64,000 nt of DNA from Cycloclasticus sp. (GTDB taxonomy: Bacteria > Pseudomonadota > Gammaproteobacteria > Methylococcales > Cycloclasticaceae), in assembly GCA_002700385.1 (NCBI GenBank), contig PADC01000008.1:288485-352484 (forward strand). The letters are read 5' to 3'. The notes beneath the pieces are model-generated. The model did no database searches and was not told the DNA's origin. It worked only from the letters and a program-made list of their open reading frames with translations. Below, piece by piece: positions 8,219 through 17,251 of this stretch (the stretch's first letter is position 1; each line of letters begins with the position of its first letter). Both the position numbers and the translations under genes were made by a program.

Positions 8219-10594
8219 TTGGAAGAATATATTGTTTGGCTCGACTCAACAGGCATGGATGACGTAGAACATGTTGGTGGCAAAAATGCTTCTTTAGGTG
8301 AAATGATTAGCAACCTGGCGTCAGTGGGCGTGGATGTTCCCGGCGGTTTCGCAACAACGGCTTCAGCTTTTAGAGACTTTCTTTCTCAAAGTGGTATCGA
8401 CGATAGAATTAACGAAAAACTAAATACTCTCGATGTAGATGATGTCAATGCGTTAGCAGCCGCTGGCAAAGAAATACGCCAATGGGTCATTGAGACCCCT
8501 TTCCAAGCACCTTTAACAAAAGCTATCGAAGAAGCCTATGCCAAAATGCAAGCGGATGCGAACAGTGAATTTTCCGTAGCTGTCCGTTCATCCGCAACCG
8601 CTGAAGACTTACCAGATGCTTCTTTCGCGGGACAACAGGAAACTTTCTTAAACGTCGATGGTATCGACAATGTCATGCACGCCATCAAAGAAGTTTTTGC
8701 CTCATTATTTAATGACCGCGCTATTTCGTATCGTGTGCATCAAGGCTTTGAGCACAGCGGTGTTGCGCTTTCTGCTGGTATTCAACGTATGGTCCGTAGC
8801 GACATCAGTGCCTCGGGCGTTATGTTTACACTCGATACCGAATCAGGCTTCCGCGATGCCGTGTTTATCACATCAAGCTATGGTCTTGGCGAAATGGTTG
8901 TGCAAGGCGCGGTGAACCCTGATGAATTCTACGTACACAAGCCAACACTAGAAGCTGGCCGCCCTGCTGTATTGCGCCGTAATTTGGGTAGCAAACTGAT
9001 CAAGATGGTATATAACGACGAACCCGGCGCATCCGATCCTGTCAAAGTCATCGACACTGAGCCTGAATCACGCCTTGTTTACTCTTTAACTGATGCCGAA
9101 GTTGAAAAACTGTCAGAAATAGCCATCACCATCGAAAAACATTATCAGCGCCCCATGGATATTGAATGGGCTAAAGATGGCTTAGATGGCCAGCTTTACA
9201 TTGTTCAAGCCCGTCCTGAAACAGTGCAAAGCCGTGCAGGCAAAGAAATTGAGCGTTATGCACTGAACGAAACATCAGCCGTACTTGTTGAAGGGCGAAG
9301 TATTGGTCATAAAATTGGCTCTGGCCCCGCTCGTGTTATCAACAGTATTGCTCAAATGGACCAAGTCCAAGAAGGCGATGTACTCGTTACCGACATGACA
9401 GACCCCGACTGGGAACCGATCATGAAGCGTGCCTCCGCCATCGTCACTAATCGTGGTGGAAGGACCTGCCATGCGGCGATTATCGCCCGTGAATTAGGTA
9501 TTCCTGCCGTTGTAGGATGTGGAGATGCGACAGACCACATTACCCAAAACCAAGACGTGACCGTCTCATGTGCCGAAGGCGATACAGGATTTATTTATGA
9601 AGGCTTACTCGACTTCCAAATCGACACCGTAAACCTCGATTCCATGCCTGAGATTCCAGTCAAGGTTATGATGAACGTTGGCAACCCAGATCGCGCTTTC
9701 GATTTCGCTGCTCTACCGCACGAAGGGGTTGGTCTAGCGCGTTTAGAATTCATCATCAACCGTATGATTGGCATTCACCCAAAAGCACTGTTAGAGTTTG
9801 ATCAATTACCGGCGAACCTGAAAGACATTATTAGCAAACGTATTTCATGCTACGACAGCCCAAGAGATTATTATATCAAGCGCTTAGTAGAAGGTGTAGC
9901 AACCATTGCGGCGGCTTTTTCGCCTAAATCCGTTATCGTTCGGATGTCCGACTTCAAATCGAACGAATACGCCAATTTGATTGGTGGCGAGCGATATGAA
10001 CCTGAAGAAGAAAACCCGATGCTGGGCTTTAGAGGTGCCTCTCGTTATATCTCTGACTCATTCCGCGACTGTTTCGATATGGAATGCGAAGCCCTTAAAT
10101 TTGTCCGTGATGAGATGGGACTCACCAATGTCTGGGTGATGATTCCGTTTGTTAGAACCTTAGATGAAGCCAGACAAGTGACTGAGTTACTAAAAGCGAA
10201 CGGTATCGAAAGCGGCAAAAATGGCCTTAAACTCATTATGATGTGTGAATTACCTTCTAATGCCCTATTAGCAGATGAATTTTTAACATATTTTGATGGC
10301 TTCTCAATCGGCTCAAATGACTTAACACAATTAACACTAGGACTTGACCGTGACTCAGGTTTAATTGCCTCTTTATTTGACGAGCGGGACCCTGCTGTTA
10401 GAAAACTATTGTCAATGGCGATTCAGGCGTGCCGAAAACAAAATAAATACATTGGTATTTGTGGTCAAGGACCCTCTGATCATCCAGATCTAGCCAAATG
10501 GCTGATGGAACAAGGCATTGAAAGTGTTTCTCTCAACCCTGATACGGTCATTGAAACATGGATGTTTATGGCTGGACAAACCATAGAAGGGTAA
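8219..10594 (+). CDS. ppsA: phosphoenolpyruvate synthase
   Basis: This enzyme converts pyruvate, ATP and water to PEP, AMP and phosphate, the entry to gluconeogenesis from three-carbon acids. The 791-residue protein has an N-terminal ATP-grasp-like domain ([20 protein letters not shown] at 121-140), a central swivelling phosphohistidine domain (GGRTCHAAI; His418 catalytic, Thr416 the PpsR target) and a C-terminal TIM barrel. The barrel includes [16 protein letters not shown] and an ICGQGPSD loop. The start is TTG at 8219, eight bases after AGAGAGG; there is no better in-frame ATG. It is followed 6 bases later by an aminotransferase gene, so the two are probably one operon. Confidence 0.96.
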   Translation: MEEYIVWLDSTGMDDVEHVGGKNASLGEMISNLASVGVDVPGGFATTASAFRDFLSQSGIDDRINEKLNTLDVDDVNALAAAGKEIRQWVIETPFQAPLTKAIEEAYAKMQADANSEFSVAVRSSATAEDLPDASFAGQQETFLNVDGIDNVMHAIKEVFASLFNDRAISYRVHQGFEHSGVALSAGIQRMVRSDISASGVMFTLDTESGFRDAVFITSSYGLGEMVVQGAVNPDEFYVHKPTLEAGRPAVLRRNLGSKLIKMVYNDEPGASDPVKVIDTEPESRLVYSLTDAEVEKLSEIAITIEKHYQRPMDIEWAKDGLDGQLYIVQARPETVQSRAGKEIERYALNETSAVLVEGRSIGHKIGSGPARVINSIAQMDQVQEGDVLVTDMTDPDWEPIMKRASAIVTNRGGRTCHAAIIARELGIPAVVGCGDATDHITQNQDVTVSCAEGDTGFIYEGLLDFQIDTVNLDSMPEIPVKVMMNVGNPDRAFDFAALPHEGVGLARLEFIINRMIGIHPKALLEFDQLPANLKDIISKRISCYDSPRDYYIKRLVEGVATIAAAFSPKSVIVRMSDFKSNEYANLIGGERYEPEEENPMLGFRGASRYISDSFRDCFDMECEALKFVRDEMGLTNVWVMIPFVRTLDEARQVTELLKANGIESGKNGLKLIMMCELPSNALLADEFLTYFDGFSIGSNDLTQLTLGLDRDSGLIASLFDERDPAVRKLLSMAIQACRKQNKYIGICGQGPSDHPDLAKWLMEQGIESVSLNPDTVIETWMFMAGQTIEG

Positions 10595-10600
10595 AAGAAC

Positions 10601-11782
10601 ATGGGCATCACAACCTTTAACCCACCGGTTCGTACATTGATGGGCCCCGGCCCCTCAGATGTTCACCCGCGTGTTTCATCGGCTTTGGCGCGCCCAACAA
10701 TTGGTCACTTAGACCCCAGTTTTAGCGTGATGATGGATGAACTGAAAGCCTTGCTGCAATATGCTTTTCAAACAGACAACCAGCTCACCTTCCCCGTTTC
10801 AGCCCCGGGTTCTGCTGGCATGGAAACCTGTTTTGCCAACTTGTTAGAAGCCGGCGACACCGTTATCGTTTGCCAGAATGGCGTGTTTGGTGGCCGCATG
10901 AAAGAAAATGTTGAACGGTGTGGCGCTACGGCCGTTATGGTTCAAGATGACTGGGGCAAAGTCGTTGACCCTCAGAAAGTTGAAGATGCACTTAAAGCAC
11001 ACCCCGAAGCCAGCATATTGGCCTTTGTTCACGCCGAAACATCAACCGGGGCTTTATCTGATGCGAAAACGCTTTGCGCATTAGCCCACCAATACGATTG
11101 TCTTTCAATCGTTGATGCCGTCACCTCGCTTGGTGGCTCGGAATTACGCGTAGATGACTGGGGTATTGATGCCATTTATTCTGGCACACAAAAATGCCTC
11201 TCATGTGTACCCGGTTTATCGCCGGTCAGCTTCAGCGAACGCGCCCAAGAACGCGTTAAAGCTCGTAAAGAACGCGTGCAAAGCTGGTTTTTAGACTTAA
11301 GCCTTGTGATGGGTTATTGGGGTAGCGATGGGGGACGTTCGTATCATCATACAGCACCAGTTAATAGTCTATACGCATTGCATGAGTCGCTATTAATGTT
11401 ACAAGAAGAAGGGTTAGAAAAAGCTTGGGCGCGGCACAAAACGCTTCATCATGCCTTAAAAGCAGGTCTTGAAGCGATGGGACTGAGTTTTATTGTTCCA
11501 GAAGGTTCTCGTTTAGCACAACTGAACGCGGTTAGCATACCTGAGGGCGTTGATGAAGCTGTACTAAGAAAACGCTTATTACACGAATATGATCTGGAAA
11601 TAGGCGCAGGGCTAGGCACACTGGCTGGAAAAGTCTGGCGTATAGGACTCATGGGGTATTCCGCAAATGCCAGTAATGTCATGTTTTGCCTTGCCTCACT
11701 AGAATCTGTGTTAAGTGATATGGATGCAACAATCAATACTGGTGTTGCACTACCTGCGGCGCAACAAGCCCTCCCTAAATAA
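10601..11782 (+). CDS. class V aminotransferase, alanine/serine-glyoxylate aminotransferase type
   Basis: A PLP enzyme of the AGXT/serine-glyoxylate aminotransferase family, likely moving an amino group from alanine or serine to glyoxylate to make glycine. It has 393 residues. It opens with the family motif MGPGPSDVHPRV, has the phosphate-binding region GSAGMETCFANL, the HAETSTG segment, the cofactor-contacting Asp172 (SIVDAVTS) and the Schiff-base lysine in SGTQKCLS (Lys198). The donor cannot be decided from sequence. It lies 6 bases behind ppsA and 10 bases ahead of psd. Coupling of a glyoxylate aminotransferase to PEP synthase suggests use of glyoxylate or serine carbon, but no other serine-cycle gene is nearby. 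Confidence 0.85.
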   Translation: MGITTFNPPVRTLMGPGPSDVHPRVSSALARPTIGHLDPSFSVMMDELKALLQYAFQTDNQLTFPVSAPGSAGMETCFANLLEAGDTVIVCQNGVFGGRMKENVERCGATAVMVQDDWGKVVDPQKVEDALKAHPEASILAFVHAETSTGALSDAKTLCALAHQYDCLSIVDAVTSLGGSELRVDDWGIDAIYSGTQKCLSCVPGLSPVSFSERAQERVKARKERVQSWFLDLSLVMGYWGSDGGRSYHHTAPVNSLYALHESLLMLQEEGLEKAWARHKTLHHALKAGLEAMGLSFIVPEGSRLAQLNAVSIPEGVDEAVLRKRLLHEYDLEIGAGLGTLAGKVWRIGLMGYSANASNVMFCLASLESVLSDMDATINTGVALPAAQQALPK

Positions 11783-11792
11783 CGGTTTCCTT

Positions 11793-12644
11793 ATGACTAA
11801 ACTCTTTATTCTACTTCAACATATTTTACCGAAACATACGCTATCGGCGCTAATGCACAAGCTAGCTCGCTGCAAAACGCCTTGGGTAAAGACGTTTATT
11901 ATTAACACTGTTATCAAACGGTTTAAGGTCAACATGGCTGAAGCGGCTGAGCCAAACCCTGATGTCTATGAAAGTTTTAATGCTTTTTTTACACGTGAAT
12001 TGCGTGACGATGCACGCCCTCTTGAACGTGGCCGCACGACTATTTCTTGCCCCGTTGATGGGACCATTAGCCAAATTGGCCGTATTGATAACGGTGAAGT
12101 CTTTCAAGCCAAAGGAAAATCGTTTAACTTATCGGCCCTATTGGGTAATGATGCGCTAGCCAGTGAATTTGAAGACGGTCAATTCACGACCATTTATTTA
12201 TCGCCAAAAGATTACCACCGGATTCATTTTCCTATTGGTGGCACTCTTAAGAAAATGGTCCACGTACCCGGCGATCTATTCAGCGTTAACCCAACGACCG
12301 TTGCTGCTATCGACGAATTATTTGCTCGCAATGAACGTGTCATTGCTTTTTTCGATACACCTGCCGGGCCCATGGCCATGGTTATGGTGGGTGCCATTTT
12401 TGTTTCTAGCATCGAAACCGTCTGGTACGGTGAAGTCACACCACCACGTCATAATCAAATTCGCCATTGGTCGTATCAGGATAAAAAATTAAAATATAAA
12501 AAGAATGAAGAAATGGCGCGTTTCAATATGGGGTCAACCGTTGTTTTACTGTATGGAAAAGATAAAGTGACTTGGGCGGAGGGATTAGCCGCTGGAGACA
12601 CTGTTCAACACGGTCAAGTCATCGCTAAAATGAATAAGCAGTAA
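11793..12644 (+). CDS. psd: phosphatidylserine decarboxylase proenzyme
   Basis: Psd makes phosphatidylethanolamine from phosphatidylserine at the inner membrane. It is a self-cleaving pyruvoyl enzyme: the G-S-T motif here reads M-G-S-T, and Ser248 becomes the pyruvoyl group of the small alpha chain. Asp89 (CPVDGT) and the histidines of DYHRIH (142, 145) form the processing and active-site set known from E. coli. The frame is open from 11715 inside the aminotransferase gene, but the ATG at 11793 gives a normal 283-residue protein beginning MTKLFILLQHILP, a match to family N-termini. No strong ribosome-binding site precedes it, so coupling to the upstream gene is likely. Confidence 0.94.
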   Translation: MTKLFILLQHILPKHTLSALMHKLARCKTPWVKTFIINTVIKRFKVNMAEAAEPNPDVYESFNAFFTRELRDDARPLERGRTTISCPVDGTISQIGRIDNGEVFQAKGKSFNLSALLGNDALASEFEDGQFTTIYLSPKDYHRIHFPIGGTLKKMVHVPGDLFSVNPTTVAAIDELFARNERVIAFFDTPAGPMAMVMVGAIFVSSIETVWYGEVTPPRHNQIRHWSYQDKKLKYKKNEEMARFNMGSTVVLLYGKDKVTWAEGLAAGDTVQHGQVIAKMNKQ

Positions 12645-12759
12645 AGATAACGAAACGATAGAAAACCCACGGCTATTGCTGAGAAAAACCAATCGATATG
12701 ATGTTTGCGCTTATTTTTAAAAGCGCCCTCTTCACCGTATTGCTCTACACGATAAATAA

Positions 12760-13734
12760 TTACGCTCTATCGATAGGAAACGTTAACACATCATCAATTG
12801 ATTTTGCATCGGTCATGAGCATTAACAAGCGATCTAACCCCAAGGCAACCCCCGAACAATCAGGCAATCCATGGGCCAATGCTGCTAATAAATTCTCATC
12901 CATCGGCACGTTAGCTAAGCCCACTTGCTGCCTTTCCGTCAGTTCATCTTGAAAACGTTTTTTTTGCTCAACGGCATCCGTTAGCTCTTCATAACCATTG
13001 GCTAATTCAACGTTATTAAAGTACACCTCAAACCGATTTGCCGTGACCGGCTGAGTGCCACTTAATTTAGACAGCATCGCCATGCATTCAGGGTAATCGG
13101 TAACAAAATAAACGATTTCCTTTTTAAGTTTGGGCTGAACATACTGACTGAATACATAATCCAAGCCATTCGATAGTTTGCCATCACAAATAGTAACCGC
13201 CTCAGGATGCCCTTGATTTGCTGCATATTCCATCAACTCGCTTAGCGTTGCTCGATGAGGATTCAAGCCCGTTAACTGCTGAACTATTTGTTGATAAGTC
13301 ACTGTCCTAAAGGCCAAATTTTGTCCAAAACAAAGCATCAGCAACTCGACCATTTCTTCCATCAAATCAGGTAAACTAAATCCCACTCGATACCATTCCA
13401 ACAAGGTGAATTCTGGATTATGAAAACGCCCCCGTTCAGATTGCCTAAATGATTTAGCGATTTGATAAATAGAGCCGGAACCTGCAGCTAACAAACGTTT
13501 CATCGCAAATTCAGGGGAAGTTTGCAGGTACATCAACTGATCAGCGACACACATTGTGCTAAAGCTTTCTAAATTAAGATCACAACTGGCTGCTGCCGAC
13601 AAAACAGGTGTTTCAACTTCTAAAACGTTTTTCTCTGCGAAAAACAGTCTAATGGTCTGATATAACTCGGCTCTTGTTTGCAAAAAAGCCACCGTGCAAG
13701 TCGGTGGCCATTGCTTTTTGTCATGCTCGTTCAA
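12760..13734 (-). CDS. epmA: elongation factor P--(R)-beta-lysine ligase EpmA
   Basis: EpmA (GenX/PoxA/YjeA) attaches (R)-beta-lysine to a conserved lysine of EF-P. It is a truncated class II lysyl-tRNA synthetase without the anticodon-binding domain; 324 residues matches E. coli (325). Motif 2 is seen as FRQSERGRFHNPEFTLLEWYR, and motif 3 as the C-terminal GVALGLDRLLML. The start is TTG at 13734, 8 bases after the efp stop; no in-frame ATG lies near and the N-terminus aligns well from there. It shares a transcript with its substrate gene efp, and epmB diverges upstream, so the full modification pathway is in one place. Confidence 0.94.
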   Translation of the reverse strand: MNEHDKKQWPPTCTVAFLQTRAELYQTIRLFFAEKNVLEVETPVLSAAASCDLNLESFSTMCVADQLMYLQTSPEFAMKRLLAAGSGSIYQIAKSFRQSERGRFHNPEFTLLEWYRVGFSLPDLMEEMVELLMLCFGQNLAFRTVTYQQIVQQLTGLNPHRATLSELMEYAANQGHPEAVTICDGKLSNGLDYVFSQYVQPKLKKEIVYFVTDYPECMAMLSKLSGTQPVTANRFEVYFNNVELANGYEELTDAVEQKKRFQDELTERQQVGLANVPMDENLLAALAHGLPDCSGVALGLDRLLMLMTDAKSIDDVLTFPIDRA

Positions 13735-13742
13735 TGAAAGAA

Positions 13743-14312
13743 TTAACTTTTAACCCGTGCAGAATACTCGCCTGTACGCGTGTCTACCTTAATCATTTCG
13801 CCGATTTGCACAAATAAAGGAATCCGTACAACCGCACCGGTTTCTAACGTTGCCGGCTTACCGCCTCCGCCTGAGGTATCTCCTTTTAAACCTGGATCCG
13901 TATCGGTTACTTCAAGCTCCACAAAGTTTGGCGCAGCCACTAAAATAGGCTCTCCATTCCATAGGGTTACTGTGCATTTATCTTGATCCTTGATCCACTT
14001 TGCCGCATCACCCACCGCGGTTGCGTCACCAGACACCTGCTCAAACGTTTCGTCATCCATAAAATGCCAGAATTCGCCATCGTTGTACAAATAAGACATT
14101 TCTTTTTCCATGACATCCGCCGCGTCAACCGTTTCGCCCGACTTAAATGTACGATCAATGACACGACCTGTTTTAAGGTTACGAATCCTTACACGGCTGA
14201 ACGCGGGGCCTTTACCAGGCCTGACAAATTCATTTTCAACAATCGTGCAAGGTGCATTGTCCAACATGATTTTCAATCCGCTTTTAAAGTCATTAGTGCT
14301 ATAAGTCGCCAT
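13743..14312 (-). CDS. efp: translation elongation factor P
   Basis: EF-P rescues ribosomes stalled at polyproline stretches. The 189-residue protein has the KOW-like domain I followed by two OB domains. Lys34 in the loop PGKGPAF is the residue modified by EpmA and EpmB. The C-terminus ends in the typical GEYSARVKS. Overlapping divergent promoter-like elements lie between this gene and epmB (53 bases). Downstream, epmA follows with an 8-base gap. Several proteins in this window contain proline-rich runs (for example the phasin tail), possible EF-P clients by inference. Confidence 0.97.
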   Translation of the reverse strand: MATYSTNDFKSGLKIMLDNAPCTIVENEFVRPGKGPAFSRVRIRNLKTGRVIDRTFKSGETVDAADVMEKEMSYLYNDGEFWHFMDDETFEQVSGDATAVGDAAKWIKDQDKCTVTLWNGEPILVAAPNFVELEVTDTDPGLKGDTSGGGGKPATLETGAVVRIPLFVQIGEMIKVDTRTGEYSARVKS

Positions 14313-14334
14313 ATAAATTCTCGTTAATAGTTAA

Positions 14335-14361
14335 ATTATAAAGTTCTTCAGATAATGTCAT
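14335..14361 (-). promoter_or_regulatory. candidate sigma-70 promoter for efp-epmA
   Basis: On the minus strand ATGACA (-35, 14356-14361) is separated by 15 bases from a perfect TATAAT (-10, 14335-14340), about 22 bases before the efp ATG. The spacing is two short of ideal. A second TATAAT faces the other way at 14362-14367 in front of epmB, so promoters overlap in this 53-base gap. Confidence 0.4.
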
Positions 14362-14365
14362 TATA

Positions 14366-15388
14366 ATGGTTCATATGATGAACGTAGAAAAAACTTCTTT
14401 AATTCCAAGCTGGCAGCAGGAAATGCAATCTGCGTTTACAAAAATTGATGATCTATTACAATTCTTAGCGCTGGATCTCGATGATTTGAGTCTTCATTAT
14501 AAAGCCGCTAAGGATTTCCCACTTTTAGTCACAAAAAGTTACGCAGATCGGATTGTAAAGTCTGACTGGCATGACCCCTTGTTGCTTCAAGTTCTACCAA
14601 CACCTAATGAACTGAAACGACATCCCGATTTTTTAAATGATCCTGTCGGGGATGGCCAAGCACTTGTCTTACCCGGCCTGCTCCATAAATATCACGGCCG
14701 TGTCTTACTCATTACCACTGCTGCTTGCGCTATACATTGCCGCTATTGTTTTCGTCGTGAATTCCCCTATTCCGATAACAGCGCCCACCGCTCGCAAAGT
14801 GAATTAATCAAACAATATCTAATCAACCACCCCGATGTTTCAGAAGTGATCCTCAGTGGTGGGGACCCTTTAATGCAGAGTGACGAAAAGCTTCAGCATT
14901 TATTCGACTTATTTGAAGAACTAGCACCCATCAAACGCATAAGAATTCATACCCGTTTACCGGTTGTGTTACCCAGTCGCATCACAAATCGTTTTTTAGA
15001 CATCCTCTCTAAGACAAGCAAAAAAGTGATTATAGTTATCCACGCCAATCACCCAAACGAGCTCAACAGCGAGGTCGCCAACACCTTGCTTTTACTCAAA
15101 AAAATCCACGTGACCCTATTAAATCAATCTGTACTTTTACAGGGCATCAACGATCATGCAGAAACACTCGTAACGCTCAGTCATCGTCTCTTTGAGTGCC
15201 ATACCTTACCTTATTATTTACACGTCCTTGATAAAGTAACCGGCGCACAGCACTTTGACTCCCCAAATAAAATGATTTTTGACCTTTATCGACACATGCA
15301 AGAAAACCTTCCCGGTTATTTATTACCTAAACTTGTTTGTGAAGAATCCGGCAAAGCGCATAAAACTTTAATCGCTACAGCGCGCTAG
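14366..15388 (+). CDS. epmB: EF-P beta-lysylation protein EpmB (lysine 2,3-aminomutase)
   Basis: EpmB (YjeK) is a radical-SAM, PLP-dependent enzyme that turns (S)-alpha-lysine into the (R)-beta-lysine used by EpmA. The 340-residue protein has the iron-sulphur motif C-x3-C-x2-C at Cys121, 125 and 128 (AACAIHCRYCFRRE), the GGDPL motif of aminomutases (LSGGDPLM), and a C-terminal GKAHK segment likely carrying the PLP lysine. It is shorter than the clostridial lysine 2,3-aminomutase (about 416), as is usual for EpmB. Three in-frame ATGs (14366, 14375, 14378) lie at the start and none has a ribosome-binding site; a TATAAT at 14362-14367 overlaps the first, so a later ATG on a nearly leaderless mRNA is possible. 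Confidence 0.93.
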   Translation: MVHMMNVEKTSLIPSWQQEMQSAFTKIDDLLQFLALDLDDLSLHYKAAKDFPLLVTKSYADRIVKSDWHDPLLLQVLPTPNELKRHPDFLNDPVGDGQALVLPGLLHKYHGRVLLITTAACAIHCRYCFRREFPYSDNSAHRSQSELIKQYLINHPDVSEVILSGGDPLMQSDEKLQHLFDLFEELAPIKRIRIHTRLPVVLPSRITNRFLDILSKTSKKVIIVIHANHPNELNSEVANTLLLLKKIHVTLLNQSVLLQGINDHAETLVTLSHRLFECHTLPYYLHVLDKVTGAQHFDSPNKMIFDLYRHMQENLPGYLLPKLVCEESGKAHKTLIATAR

Positions 15389-15485
15389 ACATATTAACTT
15401 TTTTAATAATAAGGCGCATAATTAAACCTTCTTATTTCAAAACGTCTGGATTACACATTAATCAAATAATAACAAAGAGCTCAAT

Positions 15486-17225
15486 ATGGACATACATCAA
15501 GAGTTTACGGATAGAATTAGACCTACGGTCGACAAACCTCACGTAGATCTTCCGTTCAAGCCAAATATTAATTCATGTCAAGAGTGGTCTGACTCGCTAC
15601 CTATATTAAATCCGCAAACAACAGCTGAAATGATGTCCGACGCAGCACAAGGTTTATTATCAATAGACATTGACGGTATCAAAAAATTTGATCTATTAGA
15701 AACGATCAAACCCGTCATCACCAAACTACTCTCAACGTGCATCGAAGCAACAGAAAATGCCAACTTGCCTCTAATTAACAAGCTCTCTGAGCTTTCCTCA
15801 ACAACCCTGCAAGTTCTGTCGAATACTCTTTCCGTTTATATAGAGATTGCTTGTTCACCAAATTTTGTTATAGAAGATACGCCTAAAAGAAAAGTAGGTT
15901 CAAAAAAGTTGCTTTCCAGCAAACAAAAAGCAATAGTTCTTCATAGATCTATTGAACTACTCGGAATGATTCAACTGTTAAAGTCTTTACTTTATGTTCA
16001 AGTTGGCAATATTTTTTGGAATGAAACAAACGCCCTGTTTAGCCTTGCTGAAAAGTTAAACCTTCACCAAAATCAACAAGTTGCTTTTAATGGCAATACG
16101 ACAACTATTGAAGATGAATTTAAGAAAATTCATTTTTTTCATTTAGCGCAACCCAATCGTTTCAGGCAGCGTGATATCAACACTATTCAACGTATTTTAT
16201 CTCTGCACGTCGGCAATATTTCAATCTCTCATGTACATGAAAAGCTTGCCGGTTTTTATATTGATTTGTCATCCTCCTCTGGCATATCTATCGTACCCGA
16301 CTTATTATCCGATAATGGTCATTACCGTTTTCTAAACAACGGTGAACTTGTTTCATTTCTACAAAGTAACCAAGTTATTGCGCCCGAAAAGCAAAGTTCC
16401 ATCTCATTAGTTTCGGATAACCCTATCCTACCGAAACAAACGATTAATCAATTATTACCCAGCTGGAGTATACCGAAAAACCGAAAAACACCGAGACATG
16501 ATCAAACTGAAGAAATTCTTGTCTACCCCGGTTTCAACAGCATCTTGAAGGCCTTAATTCTCAAAAAAAATCCTGATTATTTTAATAAAGAGAATATTCT
16601 AAACTCCTTTGATATAGAAAACCTAGATTTAGTCCCTCTTGATGAGCATCAACAAAGTAAGTCTCTCGCCAGTGAATTTGACATACACAGAGCCTTCAAA
16701 GCAACCGCCAAAAAGCCACTATCTTCAAACGACATCTGGGAAAATAACAGCAGTATAAAGCACGGAGAAAAAGGGGAGATGATGGAGGCTGAGTCGAGCA
16801 ATGCGAGCCTGCAAGGGTTATGCTTTCAAGTATCCACCGATAACAAACCCCTTTTAAGAGCCAATGACCTTATAGGCACACAATCAAAAAACGGAACACT
16901 TCATCTGGCAATTATAAGGCGTCTTAATCGTGATAAAAATGGAGACATTACTGTAGGTGTGGAAGTGATGTCAGCAACTCCAAAGATTGCTTACATAACA
17001 TTCCACGATAAAGAACGTTCTCCAGTACCGGCCATCTTCATTCAAGGTGCACCTTCTGATAAACAATCTGACAGTATTATCACCCCACTGTTACTAAAAG
17101 GAATGTATGAAAATATCACGATAAAGTTGACGGATAAGACTAATAATTACCGAATTGATAGCATCTTTGAAACGAATTTAATATTTACCCGATATAACGT
17201 TTTAAAACTAGCGGGTATAGATTAA
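15486..17225 (+). CDS. uncharacterised 579-residue protein paired with FimX; possible PilZ-like C-terminus
   Basis: Function unknown. The protein is soluble, with no signal peptide or clear transmembrane segment. Residues 60-330 are mostly helical; 330-430 is a low-complexity linker. The last 140 residues (LQGLCFQVSTDNKPLLRANDLIG, then LAIIRRLNRDKNGDITVGVEVMS) are beta-rich and resemble the barrel of PilZ proteins, but the c-di-GMP motifs RxxxR and D/NxSxxG are not visible. It ends 26 bases before the FimX-like gene and surely shares its transcript. From memory, Pseudomonas aeruginosa also has a hypothetical gene between psd and fimX, so the pair seems conserved. It may be a structural partner of FimX in type IV pilus control; this is inference. 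Confidence 0.6.
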   Translation: MDIHQEFTDRIRPTVDKPHVDLPFKPNINSCQEWSDSLPILNPQTTAEMMSDAAQGLLSIDIDGIKKFDLLETIKPVITKLLSTCIEATENANLPLINKLSELSSTTLQVLSNTLSVYIEIACSPNFVIEDTPKRKVGSKKLLSSKQKAIVLHRSIELLGMIQLLKSLLYVQVGNIFWNETNALFSLAEKLNLHQNQQVAFNGNTTTIEDEFKKIHFFHLAQPNRFRQRDINTIQRILSLHVGNISISHVHEKLAGFYIDLSSSSGISIVPDLLSDNGHYRFLNNGELVSFLQSNQVIAPEKQSSISLVSDNPILPKQTINQLLPSWSIPKNRKTPRHDQTEEILVYPGFNSILKALILKKNPDYFNKENILNSFDIENLDLVPLDEHQQSKSLASEFDIHRAFKATAKKPLSSNDIWENNSSIKHGEKGEMMEAESSNASLQGLCFQVSTDNKPLLRANDLIGTQSKNGTLHLAIIRRLNRDKNGDITVGVEVMSATPKIAYITFHDKERSPVPAIFIQGAPSDKQSDSIITPLLLKGMYENITIKLTDKTNNYRIDSIFETNLIFTRYNVLKLAGID

Positions 17226-17251
17226 GGTAACAAACAATAAATGGCTGACTG

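Noticed and set aside
12704-12725. GCGCTT/AAGCGC hairpin between psd and epmA as a terminator
   Set aside because: No T-tract follows on either strand, and the position relative to both genes is not decisive.
12698-12952. 84-codon plus-strand frame downstream of psd
   Set aside because: Most of it is antisense to the end of epmA; no ribosome-binding site or family pattern.
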